Assembly: GCF_022012295.1 (NCBI RefSeq)
Contig: NZ_JAKLTN010000001.1
Location: 124,001-188,000 of the forward strand
Reading direction: 5' to 3'
Length of the DNA stretch: 64,000 bases
Source of the DNA: Dechloromonas hankyongensis
GTDB lineage: Bacteria; Pseudomonadota; Gammaproteobacteria; Burkholderiales; Rhodocyclaceae
This document shows positions 47,534-56,116 of this stretch, piece after piece. Every line of letters begins with the position of its first letter. Position 1 is the stretch's first letter. Below the pieces are notes generated by a model that saw only the letters and a program-made list of their open reading frames with translations, ran no database searches and was not told the DNA's origin. The translations under genes were made by a program, and so were the position numbers.

Positions 47534-49012
47534 ATGCGCTTACTGATTATTGCCGGCCTGCTGGCCACCCTGCCCTGGAGCGCCTCTGCGGCGCCGACCT
47601 GGCAGGTCATTTCATCCGAGCCCGGCAAGCGCATCGAGATCGACCGCACCAGCTTGAAACGTGACGGTAACGCCGTTCAGGCGCAAGGTCGCGTTGTCCT
47701 CGAGAAGGAGTTGATCGACGGCAAGTCCGGTGCCGGCTACCGCGTCATCGAAGCGATCACCCGTTACGATTGCACGACGCGTAGCGCCAACACCATCAAG
47801 CGCATTTTCAAGAAAAACGAATCGGATATCGTCCGTGAGGAAGACATCCGGGGAGTCGAACTCCCGGTACGCTCCGGAACTCTGGACGACAAGGTGCTAC
47901 GCGAAGTGTGCCGTCCGCCCAAGGAGAGCCCGGCCGAACTGGCGCAAAAGGCCAACGAGGCAGGCAGCCAATTGAAGGCGGCCAACGAGGCGACCCTCAA
48001 GAAGGAAATGGCCAAGACCGAGAAACCGGCCGCCATCAAGGCTTCCGACGCACCGGCCAAGGAAGCCGAACATTCGCCCATCCCGTCGATCCGCCCCAAT
48101 CTGAAGGCCGCCGCCGAAGCGGCCCGCGAATCGACCCGGGAAGCGCCGCCACCCGCTGCCGCCGCGCCGGTCAAGCCACCAGCTCCGCCCGTACCGGCCC
48201 CGGCTACCGCTCCAGCCAAGGCGCAGACCATCGTCGTCCACACCAGCCCGGCCCCTGCGCCTAAACCCAAAAAGGCAGCCAAGTCGGAAGGCTACATGCT
48301 CGAACTGGCCCATAGCGAACCGGCCGTACAGCATGCGCACATCCACTGGGACTACGAAGGCATGGGCGGCCCGGAGAACTGGAGCCGGATCGATCCGCAG
48401 AACAAGCTCTGCGCCGTCGGCGAACGCCAGTCGCCGATCGACATCAAGGACGGCATAAAGGTCGATCTCGAGCCGATCAAGTTCAAGTATCAGCCGTCGA
48501 CCTTCCGTATCGTCGACAACGGCCACACCGTTCAAGTCAATGTCGGGGAAGGTTCCATTTCGCTGACCGGCAAGACCTATGAGCTGGTCCAGTTCCACTT
48601 CCATCGCCCGTCGGAGGAGAAGGTCAATGGCCAGCGCTTCGACATGGTTGTCCATCTGGTGCACAAGTCCGACGAAGGCCAGCTCGCCGTTGTCGCCGTA
48701 CTGCTCGAACGGGGCAACGAAAACCCGTTCATCCAGACCCTGTGGAACAACATGCCGCTGGAAAAGAACATGCCGGTGGCGCCGCCGACGACCACGGTCG
48801 ACCTGAACAGCCTGCTCCCCACCTCGCGCAATTACTACACCTACATGGGCTCGCTGACCACGCCGCCCTGTTCCGAAGGCGTGCTGTGGCTGGTCATGAA
48901 GCAGCCGGTGCAGGTTTCGCAGGACCAGATCAACATCTTCAGCCGCCTGTATCGCAACAACGCCCGCCCCATCCAGACTTCCAGCAACCGCTTGATCAAG
49001 GAAGGCCGTTGA
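47534..49012 (+). CDS. Periplasmic alpha-carbonic anhydrase with extra N-terminal domain
   Basis: A 492-residue exported fusion. A signal peptide (MRLLIIAGLLATLPWSASA) precedes an about 110-residue domain (WQVISSEPGKRIEIDRTSLK, RYDCTTRSANTIKRIF) resembling surface-adhesin E-type domains. A long Ala/Pro/Lys-rich linker follows, then a full alpha-carbonic anhydrase: WSRIDPQNKLCAVGERQSPI, QFHFH (H355, H357), VVHLVH (H374) and the substrate loop MGSLTTPPCSEGVLW. The three zinc His ligands are intact, so it should interconvert CO2 and bicarbonate in the periplasm. It is divergent from thiC. The N-terminal domain assignment is tentative. Confidence 0.88.
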   Translation: MRLLIIAGLLATLPWSASAAPTWQVISSEPGKRIEIDRTSLKRDGNAVQAQGRVVLEKELIDGKSGAGYRVIEAITRYDCTTRSANTIKRIFKKNESDIVREEDIRGVELPVRSGTLDDKVLREVCRPPKESPAELAQKANEAGSQLKAANEATLKKEMAKTEKPAAIKASDAPAKEAEHSPIPSIRPNLKAAAEAARESTREAPPPAAAAPVKPPAPPVPAPATAPAKAQTIVVHTSPAPAPKPKKAAKSEGYMLELAHSEPAVQHAHIHWDYEGMGGPENWSRIDPQNKLCAVGERQSPIDIKDGIKVDLEPIKFKYQPSTFRIVDNGHTVQVNVGEGSISLTGKTYELVQFHFHRPSEEKVNGQRFDMVVHLVHKSDEGQLAVVAVLLERGNENPFIQTLWNNMPLEKNMPVAPPTTTVDLNSLLPTSRNYYTYMGSLTTPPCSEGVLWLVMKQPVQVSQDQINIFSRLYRNNARPIQTSSNRLIKEGR

Positions 49013-49032
49013 CCTGAGGCGGAACGCAGTGG

Positions 49033-49062
49033 TAACTTAATGACCATAGAGTCATTAAGTTA
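49033..49062. promoter_or_regulatory. Perfect 12-bp palindromic operator ahead of tetR-type gene
   Basis: TAACTTAATGAC (49033–49044), six bases CATAGA, then GTCATTAAGTTA (49051–49062): a perfect 12-bp inverted repeat, A/T-rich against the local background. It ends three bases before the TetR start codon. This is the expected position for self-repression, and it leaves no room for a separate ribosome site. Confidence 0.8.
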
Positions 49063-49065
49063 GCC

Positions 49066-49710
49066 ATGTCGCTCAGCCCCCCTCCCCGCAAACGCCGCAA
49101 GGAAGCCCGCCCCTCGGAGCTGCTGGCGGCCGCGCTCGACCTCTTCGTCGAGAAGGGTTTCGCCGCCACCCGGCTGGAAGATGTCGCCACCCGCGCCGGC
49201 GTGTCGAAGGGCACGCTGTATCTCTACTACGAGAACAAGGAAGCGCTGTTCAAAGCGGTGATCCAGGAAGGCATCATCCCGGTCATCGTCGAAAACGAGG
49301 CCATCGCCGCCCAGCACACCGGCAGCAGCTTCGACCTGATGGAAAAACTGCTCGCCAACTGGTGGACCAAGATCGGCCAGACGGCCTTCGCCGGCATTCC
49401 CAAGCTGATGGTTGCCGAAGCCCGGAATTTCCCCGAACTCGGCCGCTACTATGTCGAGAACGTCATCAACCGCGGTCGCGCCCTGGTCGGCAGCGCCTTA
49501 CGGCGCGGCATGGCGAACGGCGAATTCCGCGCCATGGACGTCGAAACGACCATCGATGTGGTCATCGCCCCCATCCTGATGCTGCTGATCTGGCGCTATT
49601 CGATGAGTTGCTGCGTGGGCGGCGAAAGCAATCCGCAGCTTTACCTGCAGATACACATGGACCTCCTGCGTCAAGGTTTGCGCGGGACGGAAAAGGAGAG
49701 TCGGGTATAA
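49066..49710 (+). CDS. TetR family transcriptional regulator
   Basis: A 214-residue repressor. The N-terminal helix-turn-helix is LEDVATRAGVSKGTLYLYYENKEALFKAVI after ARPSELLAAALDLFVEKGFA (split here by position: residues about 15–65). The C-terminal ligand/dimer domain is helical with LLANWWTKIGQTAFAGIPKL and a late hydrophobic stretch. A perfect palindrome ends three bases before the ATG and is the likely own operator. No classical Shine–Dalgarno is present in that interval. The downstream pcm–rhodanese–tolC genes are same-strand, and TolC-linked efflux is a common TetR target, so regulation of that operon is plausible. Confidence 0.9.
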   Translation: MSLSPPPRKRRKEARPSELLAAALDLFVEKGFAATRLEDVATRAGVSKGTLYLYYENKEALFKAVIQEGIIPVIVENEAIAAQHTGSSFDLMEKLLANWWTKIGQTAFAGIPKLMVAEARNFPELGRYYVENVINRGRALVGSALRRGMANGEFRAMDVETTIDVVIAPILMLLIWRYSMSCCVGGESNPQLYLQIHMDLLRQGLRGTEKESRV

Positions 49711-49751
49711 TTTTGATTTGTCGGAATCAATATATTAGCTTGTGCTAATAT
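49706..49751 (+). promoter_or_regulatory. Promoter-like -10 and inverted repeat ahead of pcm-like gene
   Basis: TATAAT at 49706–49711 overlaps the tetR-type stop. Twenty bases on is a perfect 8-bp inverted repeat ATATTAGC-TTGT-GCTAATAT (49732–49751). If the -10 is used, the repeat would lie in the leader RNA about 20 bases before the ATG; it could equally be an operator. No good -35 is seen, and the repeat differs from the tetR palindrome. Confidence 0.45.
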
Positions 49752-49770
49752 TATGCCTGCGGAGACCCAA

Positions 49771-50424
49771 ATGAACATCGAGCAAGCGCGCTTCAACATG
49801 ATCGAACAGCAGATCCGTCCCTGGGATGTCCTGGATCCGCAGGTTCTCGACCTTCTTTTCGTCGTCAAGCGCGAAGATTTTGCGCCGGCTGCCTATCGCA
49901 ACTTGGCTTTCGCCGACATGGAAATCCCGATCGGCAGCGGCCAGGTCATGCTGGCCCCGAAGATCGAAGCCAAGATGATGCAGGAGCTGGGCATCAAGAA
50001 GACCGACAAGGTCCTCGAAATCGGTACCGGCAGCGGCTACATGGCTGCCCTGCTGGCCGCCCGCGCCGAGCATGTCGTCACCGTCGAAAGCCGTCCGGAA
50101 ATCGCTGCGGCCGCCAAGGCCAATCTGGAACGCGCCGGCGTCGCCAACGTCACGGTCGAAGTCGGTAACGGCATCGACGGCTGGGCTCAACGCGGCCCGT
50201 ACGACGCCATCGTCGTCTCCGGCTCGCTGCCGACCGTTTCCTCGGCCCTGCTCAAGCAGTTGCGCGTCGGTGGCCGTCTGGCTGTCATCACGGGCGAGGC
50301 CCCGGTCATGGAAGCCCAGCTGATCACGTGCACCGGCGATGGCGTCTACAACACCGTCAACCTGTTCGAGACCGTCGTTCCGGCACTCGACGGCGCCGAC
50401 GCCAAGGACAGTTTCTCCTTCTGA
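49771..50424 (+). CDS. Protein-L-isoaspartate O-methyltransferase family protein
   Basis: A 217-residue SAM methyltransferase of the PCMT family. It has the RFNMIEQQIRPWDVLD opening of the short Pcm-like group, PIGSGQVMLAPKIEAKMMQE, then the SAM loop KVLEIGTGSGYMAALLAARA, VVTVESRPEIAAAAKANLE and YDAIVVSGSLPTV. Classical Pcm repairs isoaspartyl residues; this group, next to tolC in many betaproteobacteria, may have another substrate. GGAGACCC precedes the ATG at 49771. It overlaps the rhodanese start by one base. Confidence 0.85.
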   Translation: MNIEQARFNMIEQQIRPWDVLDPQVLDLLFVVKREDFAPAAYRNLAFADMEIPIGSGQVMLAPKIEAKMMQELGIKKTDKVLEIGTGSGYMAALLAARAEHVVTVESRPEIAAAAKANLERAGVANVTVEVGNGIDGWAQRGPYDAIVVSGSLPTVSSALLKQLRVGGRLAVITGEAPVMEAQLITCTGDGVYNTVNLFETVVPALDGADAKDSFSF

Positions 50425-50747
50425 TGCAGCAGCTCAGCGTACAGCAACTCGCCGAATGGCTGGCCGACGACAAGCGGCCCGACCCCGTCCTGCTCGATGT
50501 ACGCGAACCGTGGGAGCTGGAGCTCTGCCGGCTGGCAGGCTCCCAGCACATCCCGATGCATCTGGTGCCGATGCGCTGCGCAGAGATCGACACTGACCGC
50601 GATATCGTGGTGATCTGCCACCATGGTGCCCGCAGCATGCAGGTCGCAATGTTCCTCGAGCGCCAGGGCTTTGACTCGGTGCTCAACCTGAGCGGCGGCG
50701 TCGATGCCTGGGCGGGGGAAATCGATCCTGATATGCGTCGCTACTGA
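50424..50747 (+). CDS. Single-domain rhodanese (sulfurtransferase)
   Basis: A 107-residue rhodanese-like protein, GlpE-type in size. The fold markers are PVLLDVREPWELELC and LAGSQHIPMHL. The catalytic Cys65 lies in IVVICHHGARSMQVAMFL, and the fold ends in VLNLSGGVDAWAGEID. It can transfer sulfane sulfur to cyanide or thiols in vitro in related proteins; its in vivo acceptor is unknown. It is translation-coupled between the methyltransferase and tolC (1-base overlap at its start, 7 bases to tolC). Confidence 0.92.
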   Translation: MQQLSVQQLAEWLADDKRPDPVLLDVREPWELELCRLAGSQHIPMHLVPMRCAEIDTDRDIVVICHHGARSMQVAMFLERQGFDSVLNLSGGVDAWAGEIDPDMRRY

Positions 50748-50754
50748 GGATGGC

Positions 50755-52080
50755 ATGAAAAAGCTCGCCTGGCTGCTCGTTTCGCCCCTGATCGCTGCGC
50801 CGCTCCACGCCGCCGATCTGATGCAGGTCTATCGCGACGCCCAGGGCAACGATCCGACCTTCGCCGCAGCCCGCTCCACCTTCGAAGCCGGCCAGGAAAA
50901 GCAGCCGCAGACACGTGCCGGCCTGCTGCCCAGCCTGACCTTGTCCGGCAACACGGTGTGGAACGAGAACGAGCTGTCCACGCACGGCGGCGCCACCTTC
51001 GCCAAACCGAACTACAACTCCAACGGCTATCAGCTGACCCTGTCGCAACCGCTGTTCCGCTGGCAGAACTGGATCGCCTACGACCAGTCGAAAATGCAGG
51101 TCGCCCAAGCCGAGGCCAATTTCGGGCTGGCCCGCCAAGACCTCATCCTGCGCGTCGCCCAAGCCTATTTCGATGTGCTGTACGCCCAGGAAAGCCTGTC
51201 CGCTGTGCAGGCCAACAAGCAGGCCATCGCCCAGCAACTGGAACTGGCCAAGAAGAGCTTCGAAGTCGGCACCGCGACCATCACCGATACGCACGAAGCG
51301 CAGGCCCGCTACGACCTGGCCAGCGCCCAGGAAATCGCCGCCGAAAGCGACCTCGAAGTCAGGCAGCGCACGCTGCAGGCCATCGTCGGCCAGGAGCCGG
51401 GTGCGCTCGCCCAATTGCGCAAGACAGCCGAACTGACGCCGCCACAGCCGGGCAACATGAACGAATGGGTCAGCGCCGCCGAAACTGGCAGCCTGAACGT
51501 GCAGGTCCAGCAATACAACGCCAACATTGCCGCCCGCGAGGTCGACAAGCAGCGCGCCGGCCATTATCCGACCCTCGATGCAGTCGCCAATTACGGCTAT
51601 GCCAAGAGCTATACGCCGGCCTTCGGCAGCTACGACACCGATTTCCAGAACGTCGGCATCCAGCTCAACATCCCGCTCTTTTCGGGCGGCCTGACCGCGT
51701 CGCGCCAGCGCGAAGCTAGCGCCAACCGCGCCGCGGCCGAATCTACCCTGGAAGGGGCCAAGCGCAGCGCTGCCCTCGGCGCCCGCCAGTACTATCTCGG
51801 CGTCGTCAATGGCCTGGCCCAGGTCAAGGCGCTGAAAGCGGCCCTGATCTCGTCGCAATCGGCGCTCGAATCGAACAAGCTGGGCTACGAAGTCGGCGTG
51901 CGCATCAACATCGATGTGCTGAACGCCGAGAACCAGGTCTATGTCACCCGCCGCGACCTGGCAAAGGCCACGCTCGATACGCTAATGGCGCAACTGCGCC
52001 TGAAGTCAGCGACCGGCGCGCTGGGCGACGACGACATCGCCCAGATCAACGCCCTGCTCGACCCGTCCACCGTTCGATAA
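50755..52080 (+). CDS. tolC: TolC-type outer membrane channel
   Basis: A 441-residue outer membrane factor for type I secretion and tripartite efflux. A signal peptide (MKKLAWLLVSPLIAAPLHA) is followed by two TolC repeats with DLMQVYRDAQGNDPTF, AGLLPSLTLSG, LTLSQPLFRWQNWIAYDQSK, and in the second half LNIPLFSGGLTASRQREASA with YEVGVRINIDVLNAENQVY. GAGGATGGC precedes the ATG. It follows methyltransferase and rhodanese genes on one strand; no pump or adaptor gene is adjacent. Its last 35 bases overlap the convergent waaA. Confidence 0.94.
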   Translation: MKKLAWLLVSPLIAAPLHAADLMQVYRDAQGNDPTFAAARSTFEAGQEKQPQTRAGLLPSLTLSGNTVWNENELSTHGGATFAKPNYNSNGYQLTLSQPLFRWQNWIAYDQSKMQVAQAEANFGLARQDLILRVAQAYFDVLYAQESLSAVQANKQAIAQQLELAKKSFEVGTATITDTHEAQARYDLASAQEIAAESDLEVRQRTLQAIVGQEPGALAQLRKTAELTPPQPGNMNEWVSAAETGSLNVQVQQYNANIAAREVDKQRAGHYPTLDAVANYGYAKSYTPAFGSYDTDFQNVGIQLNIPLFSGGLTASRQREASANRAAAESTLEGAKRSAALGARQYYLGVVNGLAQVKALKAALISSQSALESNKLGYEVGVRINIDVLNAENQVYVTRRDLAKATLDTLMAQLRLKSATGALGDDDIAQINALLDPSTVR

Positions 52081-53305
52081 GACCCAGCATCCGTTCCGCC
52101 GCCCCCTGATGGGCGTGTGCGAACTGAGCGGCAGCGGCCCGCATCGCGGCTAGACGCCCAACATCCCGCAGCAGCGCATCGACACCAGCCCCCAACTCGT
52201 CGGCGTTGGCCACCCGCTGCGCCGCGCCCGCCGCGATGGCATCGTCGGTCGCCTGCAGGAAGTTGAAGGTGTGCGGCCCGACGAGCACCGGACAGCCGCA
52301 GGCCGCCGCCTCGATCAGGTTCTGCCCGCCGAGCGGCAACAGGCTGCCGCCAATGAAAGCCAGGTCGGCAAGGCTGAAATAGGCGGCCATCTCGCCCATG
52401 CTGTCGCCCAGCCAGACCTCGGTGTCCGCTGCCGGCAGCCCCTGGCTGCGGCGGACCGAACGCAGACCAGACTGCTGCAACAGCTTCGCCACTTCGTCGA
52501 AACGTTGCGGATGGCGCGGCACCAGGACCAGCAAGGCGCCGGGAATCGCCACCTGGCGCCAGGCCTCGAGGACCAGCGTTTCCTCGCCTTCGCGCGTGCT
52601 GGCGGACAGCCATACCGGCCGCTCGCCGACAGCCTGCCGCCACTGGCGTCCGAGGTCGATCTTGTCGGCCGGCGGACGCACATCGAATTTCAGGTTGCCG
52701 CACACCTCGACCACCGTCGCCCCCAGGCCGGCCAGGCGCTCGGCGTCCCCCGCCGTCTGCGCCGCCACGCCGGACAAGGCGGCAAAGGCCGGGGAAACCA
52801 GCGCCCGGAAGCGGCCGTAACCGCGGGCCGAACGCACCGATAACCGGGCATTGGCCAGCGCCACCGGCACGCCGGCACGCCGGGCGGTGAGCAGCAGATT
52901 GGGCCAGATTTCGGTTTCCATCAACACCCCGAAGGCCGGTCGGAAATGGTGGAAGAAGCGGCCCACCGCCCCGGGATAGTCGTAAGGCAGGTAGGCCTGG
53001 ATCACCCGCTCGCCATACACCTCGCGCCCGGCGGCCCGCCCGGTCGGCGTCATGCCGGTAAGCAGGATGCGATGCTCCGGCCAGCGGGCAAGCAGGCCGT
53101 CGATGAGCGGCTGGGCAGCCCGCGTTTCGCCGACGGAAACGGCATGCACCCAGATCAGCCTGGCCGGTGCCGGCTGGCCATAAAACCCGTAGCGCTCGCC
53201 GAGATGGTGCAGGTATTCAGGCTGCTTGCGGCCACGCCACAGTAGGCGCAGCCAGATCAGCGGCGTGATCAAATAAAGCAGCAGGCTGTAGGCGAGGCGC
53301 GCCAT
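52046..53305 (-). CDS. waaA: 3-deoxy-D-manno-octulosonic acid (Kdo) transferase
   Basis: A 419-residue membrane-anchored GT30 enzyme that adds Kdo to lipid IVA, starting the LPS inner core. It begins with a hydrophobic anchor (MARLAYSLLLYLITPLIWLR). Then come HLGERYGFYG, LIWVHAVSVGETRAAQPLI with the conserved Glu, VLMETEIWPNLL and, in the C-terminal CMP-Kdo domain, FIGGSLLPLGGQNLIEAAA. The start at 53305 overlaps the waaC stop by one base (ATGA); an open frame continues upstream through waaC but has no support. The end overlaps tolC by 35 bases. Confidence 0.95.
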   Translation of the reverse strand: MARLAYSLLLYLITPLIWLRLLWRGRKQPEYLHHLGERYGFYGQPAPARLIWVHAVSVGETRAAQPLIDGLLARWPEHRILLTGMTPTGRAAGREVYGERVIQAYLPYDYPGAVGRFFHHFRPAFGVLMETEIWPNLLLTARRAGVPVALANARLSVRSARGYGRFRALVSPAFAALSGVAAQTAGDAERLAGLGATVVEVCGNLKFDVRPPADKIDLGRQWRQAVGERPVWLSASTREGEETLVLEAWRQVAIPGALLVLVPRHPQRFDEVAKLLQQSGLRSVRRSQGLPAADTEVWLGDSMGEMAAYFSLADLAFIGGSLLPLGGQNLIEAAACGCPVLVGPHTFNFLQATDDAIAAGAAQRVANADELGAGVDALLRDVGRLAAMRAAAAQFAHAHQGAAERMLGLIERWTGRAGR

Positions 53306-54258
53306 CAGGCCAGTACCGCCTGCAATTCGCCGAGCACCGCGTCGGCCGCCGGAATTTGCGCCTTGCCGCCCAGGTTGCGGTGGAAACCCGTCCCCAACAC
53401 GCCGGTCAAGCCGGGGTCGGTAGCGGTATAGATCGCCACGGTCGGCGTCTTCAGGGCTACCGCCAGATGCGTCAGGCCGGTATCGACGCCAATCGCTGCC
53501 CGGGCGCCGGCGAGCAGCGCGGCCAACTCGGGAATGCTCATCGGCGGGGCGGCCAGCGCCCTCGGAATGGTCGCCGCCAGGCGTGCCGCCCGCTCCCGCT
53601 CGACGGCGCTGCCACCGGGCAGAATCGCGTTGAAGCCCATGCTGTTCAGCGCGCGGCCGAGCGCTGTCCAGTTCGCTTCCGGCCACAGTTTGTCGTCGCG
53701 GCTGGTTGCCGTCAGAAACACCACGTAGGGGCGATGCGGCAACCACGGAAAGGCGCCGGGCGCCGTATCGACCCCGTAATCCGGCTCGCCGTCGGCCTTG
53801 TAGCCCAGCGCCGCTGCTGCCAGCAGACGGTTGCGCACCACCGCATGCAGGTCGCGGGAAACGTGAAAGTGCCGATGATAGCAGCGCGCCGCCAGCGGCT
53901 CGCGGGCCGAAGCGGCGGCATATCCCAGACGCGGCCCTTGGGCGCAGCGGGCAATCAGGGCGCTTTTCAGCAATCCCTGCGTATCGATCACCGCATCGTA
54001 GGATGCCGCAGCGATCTGCCGGCGAAATGCTGCGATTTCCCGCCAAGTGGCTGCCTTCGCTAGCTGCTTGCGCCAGCGGCGGATAGCCACAGGGATGACG
54101 GCCCGCACCGCCGGATGCAGGCGCGGGATGGCGGCAAAACTGTCCTCGACGCACCAGTCGATCTGGGCATCGGGAAAATGATAGCGAATGTCGCTGATCG
54201 CCGGCAAATTGTGGATGACGTCGCCGAGCGAGGAAGTTTTCACGATCAAAATGCGCAT
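53305..54258 (-). CDS. waaC: LPS heptosyltransferase I
   Basis: A 317-residue GT9 glycosyltransferase that adds the first L-glycero-D-manno-heptose to Kdo2-lipid A. The N-terminus is ILIVKTSSLGDVIHNLPAIS, the ADP-heptose domain has FLTATSRDDKLWPEANWTAL, and GVDTGLTHLAVALKTPTVAI is the donor-site signature. It is the upstream partner of waaA (4-base overlap) and is divergent, across 39 bases, from a core glycosyltransferase gene. Confidence 0.95.
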   Translation of the reverse strand: MRILIVKTSSLGDVIHNLPAISDIRYHFPDAQIDWCVEDSFAAIPRLHPAVRAVIPVAIRRWRKQLAKAATWREIAAFRRQIAAASYDAVIDTQGLLKSALIARCAQGPRLGYAAASAREPLAARCYHRHFHVSRDLHAVVRNRLLAAAALGYKADGEPDYGVDTAPGAFPWLPHRPYVVFLTATSRDDKLWPEANWTALGRALNSMGFNAILPGGSAVERERAARLAATIPRALAAPPMSIPELAALLAGARAAIGVDTGLTHLAVALKTPTVAIYTATDPGLTGVLGTGFHRNLGGKAQIPAADAVLGELQAVLA

Positions 54259-54273
54259 CGGCGGATAAAATCA

Positions 54274-54288
54274 CGGCTTTCGAAGCCG
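54274..54288. repeat. Small perfect inverted repeat between waaC and glycosyltransferase
   Basis: CGGCTT, loop TCG, AAGCCG. A 6-bp perfect stem in the 39-base divergent gap, next to GATAAAAT- and ATTATAA-like -10 elements. It could be a shared operator or simply a short chance stem. Confidence 0.3.
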
Positions 54289-54297
54289 CAATTATAA

Positions 54298-55068
54298 ATG
54301 CCAGCCACGCGTCAGCCGCTTTCCGTTGCAATCATTACCCTCAACGCCGCCTCCCAACTGGAGGACTGCCTGAAGAGCGCGCGCTTTGCCGACGAAATCG
54401 TGGTCGTCGATTCCGGCAGCGCGGATGGCACGCAGGCGCTGGCTGAGCGCTATGGCGCCCGCGTCATCGCCCAGGACTGGCTGGGCTTCGGACCGCAGAA
54501 GCAGTTTGCGGTCGATGCCGCCCGGCACGACTGGGTGCTCTGCCTGGACGCCGACGAGCGCGTCTCGCCCGATCTGCAAACCAGTATCGAAAACGCGCTC
54601 CGGCAGCCGGCCCATGGCGCCTACCGCTTCCCGCGCTGCAACCGCTTTCTCGGCCGCTACCTGAAACACGGTGAAGGCTATCCCGACTGGTCGCTGCGCC
54701 TGTTCGACCGCCGCCAAGGCCGCTGGTCGACCGATGCCGTTCATGAAAAGGTGGTCGCCGACGGCCCGGTCGGTACGCTGGACGGCGATCTGCTGCACAA
54801 CTCGGCCGAAACGCTGGCCGCCTACCTGACCAAGCAGAACCGCTACACCACGCTGGCTGCCGACATGGCCCTGCAAGCGGGCAAGCGCGCTTCGTTCGGG
54901 CGCATCGCCTTCAGCCCCGTCGTCCGCTTCATCAAGTTCTACGTGATCCGCCAGGGCTTCCGCGACGGACTGCCCGGCCTCATCCACATCGCCATCGGTT
55001 GCATGAACAGCTTCGTCAAATATGCCAAGATGCTGGAGCGGCAAAAATCGGATGCTGCACTGCGGTAA
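54298..55068 (+). CDS. GT2 glycosyltransferase, LPS core (WaaE/KdtX-like)
   Basis: A 256-residue family 2 glycosyltransferase. The N-terminal nucleotide-binding domain has VAIITLNAASQLEDCLKSA and EIVVVDSGSADGTQALAERY. The DxD is in VLCLDADERVSPDL. The WSLRLFDRRQGRWSTDAVHEK motif is typical of WaaE/KdtX beta-1,4-glucosyltransferases of the LPS inner core. A C-terminal amphipathic and basic segment probably attaches to the membrane. Its position opposite waaC and beside waaA supports an LPS core role. Confidence 0.9.
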   Translation: MPATRQPLSVAIITLNAASQLEDCLKSARFADEIVVVDSGSADGTQALAERYGARVIAQDWLGFGPQKQFAVDAARHDWVLCLDADERVSPDLQTSIENALRQPAHGAYRFPRCNRFLGRYLKHGEGYPDWSLRLFDRRQGRWSTDAVHEKVVADGPVGTLDGDLLHNSAETLAAYLTKQNRYTTLAADMALQAGKRASFGRIAFSPVVRFIKFYVIRQGFRDGLPGLIHIAIGCMNSFVKYAKMLERQKSDAALR

Positions 55069-55099
55069 AATATCGTGATCATTTCTTCGAGGTAGTTTC

Positions 55100-56107
55100 G
55101 TGAAAATTCTCGTTACCGGCGCCGCCGGCTTCATCGGCATGACCACTTCCCTGCGCCTGTTGGCGCGCGGCGACGAAGTCGTCGGCCTCGACAACCTGAA
55201 CGACTATTACGAGGTCTCGCTGAAGGAAAACCGCCTGAAGCGCCTGACCGCCCTGCCCGGCTTCCGCTTCGTCAAGCTCGACGTCGGCGACCGCGCCGGC
55301 ATGGAAAAACTGTTCGCCGAGGAAAAGTTCGACAAGGTCATTCACCTGGCCGCCCAGGCCGGCGTTCGCTACTCGATCCAGAATCCGCATGCCTACGTCG
55401 ACAGCAATCTGGTCGGCTTCATCAACATCCTAGAAGGTTGCCGCCACAACCAGGTCCAGCATCTGGTCTACGCCTCCAGCTCCAGCGTCTATGGCGGCAA
55501 CACCAAGATGCCCTTCTCGGAACACGACAGCGTCGATCACCCGGTCAGCCTGTACGCCGCGACCAAGAAGGCCAATGAGCTGATGGCCCATACCTACAGC
55601 CACCTCTACGGCCTGCCGACCACCGGTCTGCGCTTCTTCACGGTCTATGGCCCGTGGGGCCGCCCGGACATGGCGCTCTTCCTGTTCACCAAGGCCATCC
55701 TCGAAGGCCGGCCGATCGACGTCTTCAACCACGGCAACATGAAGCGCGATTTCACCTACGTGGACGACATCGTCGAAGGCGTCATCCGCGTCCTCGACAA
55801 GAATGCAGCGGCCAATCCGGATTACGACGCCATCTCGGCCGACCCGGCGACCAGCAACGCGCCCTACCGCGTGTTCAACATCGGCAATAACAACCCCGTG
55901 CAACTGCTCGACTTCATCGGCGCCATCGAGGACGCCCTTGGCCAGAAGGCCGAAAAGCGCCTGCTGCCGCTGCAGGACGGCGACGTGCCGGCCACCTACG
56001 CCAACACCGACCTGCTCAACGACTGGGTCGGCTTCGTCCCCGGCACCACCGTCCAGGAAGGCGTCGGCCGCTTCATCGCCTGGTATCGCGATTACTACAA
56101 GGTTTAA
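55100..56107 (+). CDS. NAD-dependent epimerase, UDP-glucuronate 4-epimerase-like
   Basis: A 335-residue extended short-chain dehydrogenase. The NAD site is [19 protein letters not shown]. The catalytic Ser and YxxxK appear in [12 protein letters not shown] and [35 protein letters not shown] and [18 protein letters not shown] are characteristic of CapI/LspL-type UDP-glucuronic acid 4-epimerases making UDP-galacturonate. It starts at GTG with GAGGTAG eight bases upstream. It lies directly before glmS, so it supplies surface polysaccharide or LPS sugars. Confidence 0.92.
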   Translation: MKILVTGAAGFIGMTTSLRLLARGDEVVGLDNLNDYYEVSLKENRLKRLTALPGFRFVKLDVGDRAGMEKLFAEEKFDKVIHLAAQAGVRYSIQNPHAYVDSNLVGFINILEGCRHNQVQHLVYASSSSVYGGNTKMPFSEHDSVDHPVSLYAATKKANELMAHTYSHLYGLPTTGLRFFTVYGPWGRPDMALFLFTKAILEGRPIDVFNHGNMKRDFTYVDDIVEGVIRVLDKNAAANPDYDAISADPATSNAPYRVFNIGNNNPVQLLDFIGAIEDALGQKAEKRLLPLQDGDVPATYANTDLLNDWVGFVPGTTVQEGVGRFIAWYRDYYKV

Positions 56108-56116
56108 GGAACAGTC

